Source: Borreliella bissettiae DN127
GTDB lineage: Bacteria; Spirochaetota; Spirochaetia; Borreliales; Borreliaceae
NCBI RefSeq assembly: GCF_000222305.1
Contig: NC_015921.1
Coordinates: forward strand, 310,001-374,000
Length of the DNA: 64,000 bases
Direction of reading: 5' to 3'
The notes beneath the pieces are model-generated. The model was not told where the DNA came from. It saw only the letters and a list, made by a program, of their open reading frames with translations, and searched no databases. Position numbers and translations under genes: made by a program. Positions 36,621-45,471 of the stretch are shown here, in pieces. Numbering within the stretch: position 1 is the stretch's first letter; each line of letters opens with the position of its first letter.

Positions 36621-38070
36621 TTGATAAACTTTCTAAAAGAATTTCATTTGCAAGTATAGGATTAATCTTTCCTGAAGATTTTTTCATTATTTGCCCCATC
36701 ATAAATTTGATAGCATGATCTTTACCCTTTTTGTAAAGCTCAATTGATTTAGGATTTTCATCTAAAACTTTAAGCACAATCTGTTTAATAACAAATTTAT
36801 CACTTACTTGCTCTAATTGATTTTCACTTATAACAACAGAAGCAGAAACTCCCCTAGTCATCATCTCTGAAAACACCCTTTTTGCCATTTTGCCACTTAT
36901 TTTGCCAGCAACAATAAATTCAACAAGCTCTGTAATATAGTTTGGAAGTAAATTAAATTCAAGAACACTAATTCCTTTATCATTAAGAACGCTTAAAACT
37001 TCAGACAATATCCAATTGGCTACTTTTTTAGGCTCACTTGCATTAATAACAGCCTCTTCAAAGTATTTAAGCAGGTGCTTATCTGCTGTTAAAGTAATAA
37101 CATCAAAATCACTTAGCCCATATTGATCTTTAAGCCTAACTCTTGCATCAAATGGAAGTTCAATTAACTTTAAATTTTTAATATTATCAATATAAGTATC
37201 ATCAATCTCTATTAAAGGTAGATCGGGTTCTTGGAAATAGCGATAATCAGATACTGTCTCTTTATTTCTTTGAATAACTGTTGTCCCACTCTTATCATCA
37301 AATCCTCTAGTGTGCTTACCACAACTATCAAGGGTTTTCCTAAATTGAACCCACTCCTGTTGCTGCCTTAATTCTTCATATTCAATGGCAGATTTAATAG
37401 ACTTAAAAGAATTTAAATTCTTTATTTCAGCTATAGGAGTTTTATATTCAAAATCATCCTCTTTAACAATTAAATTAACATTTACATCACATCTAAAAGA
37501 GCCATTCTCCATATTACATTCGGACAAATCAAGATACCTAAAAATTTCTCTTAAAGAACTTAGAAAAGCAACTGCTTCGTCCCCACTGCTAATATCTGGA
37601 GCAGAAACAATTTCAAGCAAAGGAGCACCCGAACGATTAAAATCAACATAACTTTGATTCTCACTATCCAATAAATGCAAACTCTTGCCAGAATCTTCTT
37701 CCATATGAATTCTAATAATATTAATCTTTTTAAGCCCAAAAGAGGCTTCAATTAATAAGCTTCCCCCCTCACAAATTGGCTTATCATTTTGCGAGATTTG
37801 ATATCCTTTTGGCAAATCTGGATAATAATAATGCTTTCTATCAAATTTAACAATATTTCTAATTTTTGAATTTGTGGCATGCCCTGCTAGAATTGCACTA
37901 TTAATAAGCTCTACATTCACACTTGGCAATGAACCAGGAAGCCCAAGGCAAATTGGACAAACACGAGAATTGGGAACTCCTCCAAACTCATTCTTACATC
38001 CACAAAAAGCCTTTGTTTTCAAACCTAACTGAATATGAATTTCTAATCCAATAACTAATTTATATTCCAT
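36613..38070 (-). CDS. gatB: GatB, Asp-tRNA(Asn)/Glu-tRNA(Gln) amidotransferase subunit B
   Basis: 485 residues. The subunit recognises the mischarged tRNA and activates it with ATP. Core motifs are GLEIHIQLGLKTKAFCGC, CLGLPGSLPSVN, FDRKHYYYPDLPKGYQISQ, HMEEDSGKSLH and the YRYFQEPDLPLIEI segment; the C-terminal helical YqeY-like tail with KSSGKINP is present. Borrelia lacks a GlnRS, so GatCAB makes Gln-tRNA. The ATG overlaps the gatA end by 11 bases. The two Cys (CGC, CPIC) suggest the zinc site is intact. Confidence 0.97.
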   Translation of the reverse strand: MEYKLVIGLEIHIQLGLKTKAFCGCKNEFGGVPNSRVCPICLGLPGSLPSVNVELINSAILAGHATNSKIRNIVKFDRKHYYYPDLPKGYQISQNDKPICEGGSLLIEASFGLKKINIIRIHMEEDSGKSLHLLDSENQSYVDFNRSGAPLLEIVSAPDISSGDEAVAFLSSLREIFRYLDLSECNMENGSFRCDVNVNLIVKEDDFEYKTPIAEIKNLNSFKSIKSAIEYEELRQQQEWVQFRKTLDSCGKHTRGFDDKSGTTVIQRNKETVSDYRYFQEPDLPLIEIDDTYIDNIKNLKLIELPFDARVRLKDQYGLSDFDVITLTADKHLLKYFEEAVINASEPKKVANWILSEVLSVLNDKGISVLEFNLLPNYITELVEFIVAGKISGKMAKRVFSEMMTRGVSASVVISENQLEQVSDKFVIKQIVLKVLDENPKSIELYKKGKDHAIKFMMGQIMKKSSGKINPILANEILLESLSNV

Positions 38071-39505
38071 TCAATCCTAATTCCCTAATCACATTTTTTG
38101 AAAAACTTAAAAGTTCAAAATCTTTCTTGCTGCACCCAATAATTTGCATTCCGATCGACAATCCTTCCTCATCCTTAGAATACGGAAGCGAAATAGCCGG
38201 AGCTCCAATAAGATTTGCAATCACAGTACAAATGTCTGAATAATACATTTTAACAGGATCATCAAAATCCAAGCCGACTTTAAAAGGTTTAACAAAGCTT
38301 GTTGGAGTAATAATAAAATCACAGCTTTCAAAAAGCTTGTTAAATTTAGGAATAATCACATTTTGAAGAATTTCACAAGCCTTTGAATAATATTTAACAT
38401 CATACCCTTCCGATAATAAATAATTTCCAAGAACAATCCGCCTTTTAACTTCTTCTGATAAAAAATTGCTCCTATGTTTAAAATAAAAATCATTAAGACT
38501 CAAACTTTCAGAGATTCTCTTTCCGTAACAAAGCGCAGTATAACGAGCAAGATTGGAGGACGCTTCAACAGGAGAAATTGTATAATAAATTGATAGAATA
38601 AAATTAATCTCTTCTATTGAAACTTCTTTTATATTAACACCTTTTGACAAAAGGTCTAATTTAAATTTGGCAAAACTACTTGCAACATTTTTATCCATTA
38701 GATCCTCGCCAAGTTCTTTGATTACAACTAAATTTTTACCTTGCAACGACTCAATTTTTAAAGGATAAAAATCATCAAAGATGTCTACGCTAGTAGAATC
38801 CATTTTATCAAATCCGCAAGTATGCTTTAAAATCAAAGCAATATCTTCAATAGAATGAGAAAAAAATCCTATTTGGTCAAAAGAAGAAGCATAAGATGCA
38901 AGCCCATAACGAGAAAGACCTCCATAAGAAGGCTTGAAACCCAAAATTCCTGAAAAAGATGCAGGAAGCCTGACAGAACCTCCAGTATCACTACCAAGCG
39001 AAAAAGGCGCTTGAAAAGCTGCAACTACAGCTGCAGAACCCCCGGAACTACCACCTATGACATATTCTCTATTTAAAGGATTTAAGGTTGCACCATAATA
39101 AGAAAATTCACCGGTAGAACCCATGGCAAATTCATCCATATTGGTTCTACCAATTAAAATTGCTCCTTTCTTCTTAAGCCTTTTAATCACAGTCGCATCA
39201 TAAGGAGAAATATAGCCTTTTAAAATCTCAGAAGCACAAGTTAAAGATTTATCTTGAATTGAAATATTATCTTTGACCGCAATAAGCATGCCAATTAAAG
39301 GCAAATCTTCTAATTCACAATTTTTTAAACAATCGTCATACTTTTTTGCAATCTCTAAAGAATCATCAAAAAATTCAATATATCCATTGATATCTTTATT
39401 TAATTCATAATTATTTTTATAAGCAAGCAAAATATCATAAATTTTACATTTTCTAGTTAAAACTAATTCTTGAATTTTGGTTAAAGTTAAATTGCTTAAG
39501 TCCAA
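38060..39505 (-). CDS. gatA: GatA, glutamyl-tRNA(Gln) amidotransferase subunit A
   Basis: 481-residue amidase-signature protein that releases ammonia from glutamine or asparagine. The catalytic set is present: Lys in IAVKDNIS, cis-Ser in GSDTGGSVRLP and nucleophile Ser in YVIGGSSGGSAAVVA. The start is a TTG (39505) with AGGG upstream; no ATG or GTG fits in frame near the family N terminus (DLSNLTLTKIQELV). It follows gatC after nine bases and overlaps gatB, giving the order gatC-gatA-gatB. Confidence 0.96.
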   Translation of the reverse strand: MDLSNLTLTKIQELVLTRKCKIYDILLAYKNNYELNKDINGYIEFFDDSLEIAKKYDDCLKNCELEDLPLIGMLIAVKDNISIQDKSLTCASEILKGYISPYDATVIKRLKKKGAILIGRTNMDEFAMGSTGEFSYYGATLNPLNREYVIGGSSGGSAAVVAAFQAPFSLGSDTGGSVRLPASFSGILGFKPSYGGLSRYGLASYASSFDQIGFFSHSIEDIALILKHTCGFDKMDSTSVDIFDDFYPLKIESLQGKNLVVIKELGEDLMDKNVASSFAKFKLDLLSKGVNIKEVSIEEINFILSIYYTISPVEASSNLARYTALCYGKRISESLSLNDFYFKHRSNFLSEEVKRRIVLGNYLLSEGYDVKYYSKACEILQNVIIPKFNKLFESCDFIITPTSFVKPFKVGLDFDDPVKMYYSDICTVIANLIGAPAISLPYSKDEEGLSIGMQIIGCSKKDFELLSFSKNVIRELGLNGI

Positions 39506-39514
39506 TACCTTACC

Positions 39515-39790
39515 CTATTCTAATATTTTAGGAGATGAAAAATATCCATCTAAAAACGAATTACTAAGCTTTTTAATTGATTCAATAGAAAGAGAAAATC
39601 TTACTTTATCCTCGCGCAACGTAGAAATCTTTTTCTTATTTGCATCAAAATTAATTTGAACCTCAAAATTTGAAATTTCATTAACTAATTTAATAACTTT
39701 CTCAAATTTTGAAATAAATTTATCTTCACTCTCCCTACTAAGTGTCACTAAGCTTAATTTTAAACTATTTTCTAAATGTATATCTTTCAA
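39515..39790 (-). CDS. gatC: GatC, glutamyl-tRNA(Gln) amidotransferase subunit C
   Basis: 91 residues, the usual size. GatC is a small belt protein wrapping GatA and GatB; conservation is low, but LENSLKLSLVTLSRESEDKFISKFEKVIKLVNEIS has the family layout. It starts at TTG 39790, with AGGGG seven bases before it, formed by the last bases after the pcrA stop; the gap to pcrA is nine bases. Thus gatC is probably translated from the same message as the pcrA helicase. Confidence 0.85.
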   Translation of the reverse strand: MKDIHLENSLKLSLVTLSRESEDKFISKFEKVIKLVNEISNFEVQINFDANKKKISTLREDKVRFSLSIESIKKLSNSFLDGYFSSPKILE

Positions 39791-39799
39791 AATAAACCC

Positions 39800-41896
39800 C
39801 TAAACTTTGATAATTTTTTTAATATACTCAGGACTCAAAATAGCTTTCTTACCATTTCTCAAACTAATTTTAACAAACTGCAAGTTGCTTTGGTACCAAC
39901 TATCAACAACTATTCCCTTTTCTCCATTATAAATTATATAGTCTCCAATATTAAATCTAATATCCCTTTTGTTGTCAATAAAAAAATTATTAAAATTCTC
40001 TTTTAAATACTCAGGAATAAAAGTAATGTCATAAGAATTTTTATCAATATCTTGGAAAAAAACGGAGGGCAAAGTGCCCTTATAAGAACCTCTAAAAGCT
40101 CGCCTTAAATTTAAGGTAACAATAAGCTCTGATTTAGCTCTTGTGATTGCAACATAAAAAAGCCTCCTCTCCTCTTCAAGCCTATCTTCTGTTAATTCAT
40201 CAATTTCAGCAGGCAAAAGACCTTTCTCAAGCCCAGAAATCACAACTCTGTCAAATTCAAGCCCCTTAACACCATGAATTGAAGACAAAAGTATATTGGA
40301 CTTAAAATCTCCAGAAATCAAAGGAGAAAGTGAAGAATTTTCTAAAAATATAGCAAGACCTTCAAATGTGCCTGAATATTCAATTCCACTATTAACAAGT
40401 TCATCAATATTTCTTAATTTTTCGTCCTTATCAAATTTTTTATAATAATCTAAAAGGCCAAACTTAATTACAACATCCTCAATAAAAGCAGATAAATTAA
40501 TATAATTATCTTCAAAAAGTTTTTTGCTCAGTTCATCATAAACATTTAAAAACAATAAAAGAGACTCTTTGACTCTATTTTTAAACAAACTTAAAGTCTT
40601 TTTACTTGCAGAAAACAAATTAAAATTAACATCTTCATCATTTAAAGCACTAATTATTTTGTCTAGAGTAGTTTTTCCAATTCCTCTAGAAGGCTTGTTT
40701 ATCATTCTCAAAAAAGATATTTTATCCCTCTTATTTATAAAAAGCCTAAGCAAACAAATAATATCTTTTATTTCCTCTCTATCATAAAATTTAATTGATC
40801 CTAAAACCTTGTATGGAATATTTTTCTTTAAAAAAGATGTTTCAAAATGAAAAGATTGAGAATTAAATCTATAAAGTATTGCTGTCTGAATATCGTTGGA
40901 AATAAGCAAATTAGAAAAATATTCAGCTTCATCTGAGGTGCTTTGAAAAACTAAAAATTTCATCCTTTTATAAGAACTATTTTGAGTTGTTATTTCTTTC
41001 TCGTACCTATTTTTATTTTTTGAAATAACCTGATTTGCAATGCTCACTATATTTGAATTTGAGCGATAATTTTGCACTAAATAAAATTTAATAACATTGC
41101 AAAAAGTTTTTTCAAATTCAAGAATATTTTCAATTCTAGCCCCCCTAAAAGAATATATAGACTGATCTTCATCTCCTACGACCATAAAATACATACCATC
41201 CAAATAAAGTTCTTTCAAAAATAAAAATTGGGAATAATTTGTATCTTGATATTCATCTACAAAAATAACTTTAAATCTGGATTGAATAGATTCTTTTAGG
41301 TATTTAGACTGCCTCAGCATTAAAATAGGTTTAATAATAAGATCTGAAAAATCAAAAGCATTATTTTTGGCTTTCTCTTCCTCATAAATTTTAATATACT
41401 CATGTTCCTTTTTTGTAAATTCAGTAAATTTTTCTAAGAAAAAATTTTCTTTGTCTTTTAAAATCAAAGCTGCAATATGTTTTGCCATTTCAAGATTTGG
41501 AGCAAGATCAATTTGTTTAATAAATTTAACAACATCATTGGTATCCCAAATTGTAAAATTTGAATCGTAATTTTTGTCAAAATCCTTATAGTAAGCTCTC
41601 AAAAGCCAAGACCCAAAAGAATGAAAAGTTTGAATATGAAGTTTTTTATCAAATTTTAAAAGATCATTTATCCTATCATTCATTTCGTTTGCAGCTTTAT
41701 TGGTAAAAGTTAAAGCCAAAATTTCATTAGGATCTATATTCATATGTTTGATTAAATACACAATTTTTGCAGTTATAACTCTTGTTTTACCACTTCCAGG
41801 CCCCGCCAAAACAAGCATTGGATTTTTACTTTTACTAAAAACAATTTTTTCCTGAGAAGTATTTAAGCTAGAAAAAAATTTTTTTATTTTATCCAT
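39800..41896 (-). CDS. pcrA: PcrA/UvrD-type superfamily 1 DNA helicase
   Basis: 698 residues with all SF1A motifs: LNTSQEKIVF (Q motif), AGPGSGKTRV (Walker A, about 31-40), TFTNKAANEM, FVDEYQDTN (Walker B), GDEDQSIYSFRGA, LVQNYRSN, SIHGVKGLEFDRV and YVAITRAK. 3'-5' translocase working in excision repair, replication restart and removal of RecA. The last 60 residues form the small basic C-terminal module (GDYIIYNGEKGIVVDSWY) that in PcrA contacts RNA polymerase. ATG start, two bases after the RodZ-like gene stop. Could equally be called UvrD or Rep. Confidence 0.95.
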   Translation of the reverse strand: MDKIKKFFSSLNTSQEKIVFSKSKNPMLVLAGPGSGKTRVITAKIVYLIKHMNIDPNEILALTFTNKAANEMNDRINDLLKFDKKLHIQTFHSFGSWLLRAYYKDFDKNYDSNFTIWDTNDVVKFIKQIDLAPNLEMAKHIAALILKDKENFFLEKFTEFTKKEHEYIKIYEEEKAKNNAFDFSDLIIKPILMLRQSKYLKESIQSRFKVIFVDEYQDTNYSQFLFLKELYLDGMYFMVVGDEDQSIYSFRGARIENILEFEKTFCNVIKFYLVQNYRSNSNIVSIANQVISKNKNRYEKEITTQNSSYKRMKFLVFQSTSDEAEYFSNLLISNDIQTAILYRFNSQSFHFETSFLKKNIPYKVLGSIKFYDREEIKDIICLLRLFINKRDKISFLRMINKPSRGIGKTTLDKIISALNDEDVNFNLFSASKKTLSLFKNRVKESLLLFLNVYDELSKKLFEDNYINLSAFIEDVVIKFGLLDYYKKFDKDEKLRNIDELVNSGIEYSGTFEGLAIFLENSSLSPLISGDFKSNILLSSIHGVKGLEFDRVVISGLEKGLLPAEIDELTEDRLEEERRLFYVAITRAKSELIVTLNLRRAFRGSYKGTLPSVFFQDIDKNSYDITFIPEYLKENFNNFFIDNKRDIRFNIGDYIIYNGEKGIVVDSWYQSNLQFVKISLRNGKKAILSPEYIKKIIKV

Positions 41897-41898
41897 TA

Positions 41899-43098
41899 TT
41901 AATAAACTTCAGAAACCTTAAGATCAAACCCTGAGGGCGTCTTTACCCAAAAAAATTGAACAGCAAAAATTTCTTTTCCCTGCTCTTTTAAAAAAGAAGT
42001 AATATCTCTGTCATTAATAATAATATTAACATCAGAAAGTCTTGAAAAAAATAGTATCAAAGATTTATCAAAAGCTAAATTAATAGGAATACCTTTGGAT
42101 GCAAAAAGAGACTTGCCATAAAGATTGTTTTCATCGGCATATCTAAAAAACGTATCATTTAAAAAATCGATTTTTAAATCAACATTTGAAAGTTTTTGAG
42201 AAGAATACAGAGTAAGATAATCGCTACTTGGTAGTTTTTCAGTTCCCTTAACATCAAACTGCCAATTTAAAATATTAAACCTACTGTCAATAGTAGTTTC
42301 AGAAACATATTTAACATTTAAAGCAAAAGACTCTAAACTTATATGAGCTATTTTCAGCTTATCATAATAATAATTTTCATAAATAATTTTGACCCTAATA
42401 TTATCATCAAGATTTATCTCTTTAAATTCTCCTAAATTTAAAATGTTTTTACTTTTTTTAGACTCATCAACAATAACTAAATCATCGCTAATAAACGATG
42501 CTCTATATTTAACAATATCATCACCATATGTTAAAGATAAAAAATCTCCCTCTTTAAGAGAAACATTCCAAAAATTCTTTTTATCAAAAGACACTTCATG
42601 AATATTTGAAATTATCTTTTCATCCTGACTAAGCTTGAAAAATTTTTTAAAATAAACTTTCACTTCTCTAAAATAAAAAAACACAAATAATAATAAAAGA
42701 ACACCAACAATGCCCAAAAAGATTTTCAAAATACTTAAAGATTCTAAACTGAAAAAAAACAATTTTTTGTCTGAAACTTTATTATCACCTAAAAATCCTA
42801 AATTTGAAATTTTATCTTCAGATCTAATCCCAATATAACTATTATTAAGTCTACTTTTATAATCCTTAAAAAGTGTTGATATCAATCTAGAGTCAATATC
42901 TAAATATTCGCTATAAGTTCTTAAAAACCCTACAGCCAAAACTTCGTTTGGGAAAATTTCAATATTAGAATCTTCAAGAGCTTTAAGATACTTAACAGAA
43001 ATTTTAATATCATCGGCTACAATTTCAAGAGTCAAATTTTTACCATTTCTAACTTTTCTCAAATAACTCCCAAATTTAATAAAATCATTTTCTTCCAT
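41899..43098 (-). CDS. RodZ-like HTH-membrane protein
   Basis: 399 residues. N terminus: helix-turn-helix of the RodZ/Cro type (FGSYLRKVRNGKNLTLEIVADDIKISVKYLKALE, about 9-42, continuing to about 72). One membrane span at about 124-143 and a beta-rich extracytoplasmic region of about 250 residues. This layout (cytoplasmic HTH, single span, periplasmic domain) is that of RodZ, which anchors MreB to the elongation machinery. The periplasmic part is longer than in E. coli RodZ and I cannot align it. Between a LolA-like gene and pcrA, 2 and 11 bases away, so one transcript. Confidence 0.8.
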   Translation of the reverse strand: MEENDFIKFGSYLRKVRNGKNLTLEIVADDIKISVKYLKALEDSNIEIFPNEVLAVGFLRTYSEYLDIDSRLISTLFKDYKSRLNNSYIGIRSEDKISNLGFLGDNKVSDKKLFFFSLESLSILKIFLGIVGVLLLLFVFFYFREVKVYFKKFFKLSQDEKIISNIHEVSFDKKNFWNVSLKEGDFLSLTYGDDIVKYRASFISDDLVIVDESKKSKNILNLGEFKEINLDDNIRVKIIYENYYYDKLKIAHISLESFALNVKYVSETTIDSRFNILNWQFDVKGTEKLPSSDYLTLYSSQKLSNVDLKIDFLNDTFFRYADENNLYGKSLFASKGIPINLAFDKSLILFFSRLSDVNIIINDRDITSFLKEQGKEIFAVQFFWVKTPSGFDLKVSEVY

Positions 43099-43109
43099 AG
43101 ATTTAAACC

Positions 43110-43760
43110 TTAATTTTTTTTAATATCATATAAAAAATTATCTACCTTATTTGAAGACTTTGGAGGATCATATTTAAATTTGCTATCAAGAATTCCAACA
43201 TTAAACTTCACAGCAGTTAAATCAATAACTATTTCACGCCCACCACTAGTAGGAAAAGCAGTAATTCTTCTAATTATTCCATCTGGAGCAAAAGCAATAA
43301 TAAAAGAATTAATAGTAGCAGCCCCCTTGTAAAGCTTTCTAGAAAAGGTTAATTTAATATATTTTCCAGGCTCAGATGAGTCAAGATCTTCTAGATTTGG
43401 AGAATTGGTATAAGATACGCTATACTCACTATTTAAAACTTTCATAAGACCTCCCCCACTACTCCCCTTTACTAATTGCTGATTAAAAGAAGTCCCAAGA
43501 GATGGAACATAAACAGTCAAAAATTCACCATCGCTTACAAAAACCTGATTATTTGAATCTAGATCAATAATAAACTTGTCTGGAAACTTATAAAGCAAAA
43601 CACCCGTTTGCTTTAATCCCTTTAAAGTAAAATTAATTGTTGCTTGCATATCCTCTATATTTTGATATTTAGCATAAATTCCCTCAAAATATTGATTTGC
43701 AGATATTTGAGCAAACACAGCAACGGGATACAAAACTAATAAAAGTAATGTTTTTATCAT
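43110..43760 (-). CDS. LolA-like outer-membrane lipoprotein carrier
   Basis: 216 residues. Sec signal peptide ending VFA-Q (about 1-17), then a single LolA-like open-barrel domain: FEGIYAKYQNIEDMQATINFTLKGLKQTGVLLYKFPDKFIID matches the LolA start in spacing and residues. LolA carries lipoproteins across the periplasm. Spirochaetes export most lipoproteins to the surface, and LolB is not recognised in them, so the role may differ. ATG start. First gene of the minus-strand run rodZ-like, pcrA, gatC, gatA, gatB. Confidence 0.82.
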   Translation of the reverse strand: MIKTLLLLVLYPVAVFAQISANQYFEGIYAKYQNIEDMQATINFTLKGLKQTGVLLYKFPDKFIIDLDSNNQVFVSDGEFLTVYVPSLGTSFNQQLVKGSSGGGLMKVLNSEYSVSYTNSPNLEDLDSSEPGKYIKLTFSRKLYKGAATINSFIIAFAPDGIIRRITAFPTSGGREIVIDLTAVKFNVGILDSKFKYDPPKSSNKVDNFLYDIKKN

Positions 43761-43833
43761 TCTATGAACTCTTATTATTAATAAGCTTAAGCTATTAACA
43801 AAACTACATTTAAACTATTTATTGCCAATAAAC

Positions 43834-43890
43834 TTTATTTCCATAATACTACATATCATGGAAATAAACTATTATTAATAGTAATAGTTT
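43834..43890. repeat. Two adjoining, overlapping stem-loops between the lolA-like gene and rqcH
   Basis: TTTATTTCCAT (43834-43844) pairs with ATGGAAATAAA (43858-43868), 11 bp; AAACTATTA (43866-43874) pairs with TAATAGTTT (43882-43890), 9 bp. Bases 43866-43868 belong to both, so both stems cannot be fully formed at once. A near-palindrome around AGCTTAAGCT lies just to the left (about 43780-43800). The gap is divergent, so either promoter could be affected. Confidence 0.5.
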
Positions 43891-43955
43891 AATACATAAA
43901 ATAAAAATTTAAAGCTTAGGTATAAACACCTTGAAAGAATTAGGATTTGATAAAA

Positions 43956-45374
43956 ATGTCTTTGAATTACGCTGAAATAAATACTTTGATTAAAGAAATT
44001 CCTTTCACAAACTCTTTAATAACAAAAATAATACAACCGGATTACAAAAGCTTAATTTTAGAGCTTTACAATAAGATTGACAATACAAAATTTAAAATAC
44101 TAATCTCTTTAAATCCAAACACTACAAGATTCCATATAACAAAAAAAAGTTTCAAAAAGATTTCTTTAAAATTAAGATTTTCTGACTTCTTAAAATCAAA
44201 AATTCACAATGGGAAAATTATAAAAGCCTTCCAGATGAAAAATGAAAGAATCATCTCTCTTGAAATTTTTAAAAAGGAAATAATTATCTTATTTATTAAA
44301 TTGTGGCCATCCTCGCCAAATATAATAGCTACAAACTCAAACTTTAAAATACTAGATGCATATTACAGAAGACCAAAAATAAAAGAAACAACGGGTGAAA
44401 TCTTTTCAAAAGCTAAAGAAATACATGAAAGCAATAAAATGACTGATAAAAAAATTATGAGCCTGAAAGAAGAATACAATAATACAAGCTACAAATCTTA
44501 TTCTGAATTTCTTGAAAATTACTACGAATCGCTTAATGATCAAATTAAAAAAACCAATACAAAAGAATTGCTTATTGAAAAATATAAAAAAGAATTAATT
44601 GTTTTAGAAAAAAGAATAAACTCATTAAAACAACAAATTAAACTGATTGAAAACATTGAAAAAGAAAAAGAAAAAGGCGAGTTGATTTTATTAAATATTA
44701 ATAAAATACAAAAAGGGATTAAAGAAATAAGCCTCTTAAATTATAAAGAGAAAATAATAAAAATATCCCTAAACCAATCATTATCACCAAAAGAAAATGC
44801 CTTACAATATTTTAAAGCATATAAAAAAGGCAAAAATTCTTTTAAAACCATACAAAATCAATTAAAAGATAATCTAGATAAATTTAATTTAATTCAATCA
44901 AAAATAACAATGTTAAAAGTCGAAAATTTCATCCCAGAAGAAGAATGTAATCAAGAAAAAACTGCTATCAAAGAAAAAGAAAAAGCGCCAAAAATAGGCT
45001 TGCATTTTACCCATTGCGGATTTGAAATCCTCGTTGGAAGAAACGCAAAAGAAAACGATGAACTTTTAAGACATTGCGTTAAAGGAAATGACTATTGGCT
45101 TCACACAAGAGATTGTCCTGGGGCTTATGTTTTTATTAAAAATCAAAAAAATAAAACTCCTAGCCTTGATGTCCTTTTGGCTGCTGGCAATTTATGCGTA
45201 TTTTACACAAAATTAGCAAAAAAATCGGAAAAGGCAGATCTTTACTACACTCAGGTTAAAAATTTAAGAAGGGTTAAAAGCAAAAAACTGGGCCTTGTAA
45301 TTCCAAAAGCAGAAAAAAATTTACATATTAAGCTAGATGAAAATCTAATAAAAAAATTAAAAAATCAAACCTAA
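43956..45374 (+). CDS. rqcH: RqcH/FbpA-family NEMF protein (Rqc2 homologue)
   Basis: 472 residues with the NEMF layout: NFACT-N domain at the start (LNYAEINTLIKEIP...), a long coiled coil (about 190-320, rich in Lys/Glu), and the NFACT-R domain near the end (HFTHCGFEILVGRNAKENDELL, then HTRDCPGAYVFI and AAGNLCVFYTKLAKKSEKADLYYT). The family binds stalled 50S subunits and adds C-terminal alanine tails; older names call it fibronectin-binding. The start is ATG 43956 with TAGGA ten bases before; a TTG three codons earlier has no better site. Confidence 0.9.
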   Translation: MSLNYAEINTLIKEIPFTNSLITKIIQPDYKSLILELYNKIDNTKFKILISLNPNTTRFHITKKSFKKISLKLRFSDFLKSKIHNGKIIKAFQMKNERIISLEIFKKEIIILFIKLWPSSPNIIATNSNFKILDAYYRRPKIKETTGEIFSKAKEIHESNKMTDKKIMSLKEEYNNTSYKSYSEFLENYYESLNDQIKKTNTKELLIEKYKKELIVLEKRINSLKQQIKLIENIEKEKEKGELILLNINKIQKGIKEISLLNYKEKIIKISLNQSLSPKENALQYFKAYKKGKNSFKTIQNQLKDNLDKFNLIQSKITMLKVENFIPEEECNQEKTAIKEKEKAPKIGLHFTHCGFEILVGRNAKENDELLRHCVKGNDYWLHTRDCPGAYVFIKNQKNKTPSLDVLLAAGNLCVFYTKLAKKSEKADLYYTQVKNLRRVKSKKLGLVIPKAEKNLHIKLDENLIKKLKNQT

Positions 45375-45418
45375 ACACTACTTATATCAAAGTAAAGTTT
45401 TGAATTTTTTACAAAATA

Positions 45419-45447
45419 TTGTTATTCAAAGACAAAAAGCATAAAAT
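45419..45447 (+). promoter_or_regulatory. pyk promoter
   Basis: TTGTTA (45419-45424) and TAAAAT (45442-45447) with an exact 17-base spacer. Transcription should start near 45454, leaving an 18-base leader with the ribosome site GGAGGA before the pyk ATG. Confidence 0.6.
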
Positions 45448-45471
45448 TTATAAAAGTGGAGGAAGAATTTT

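Noticed and set aside
43769..43800. The AGCTTAAGCT palindrome as a confirmed operator
   Set aside because: Short AT-rich palindromes are expected by chance here; without conservation data it stays only as part of a broader observation.
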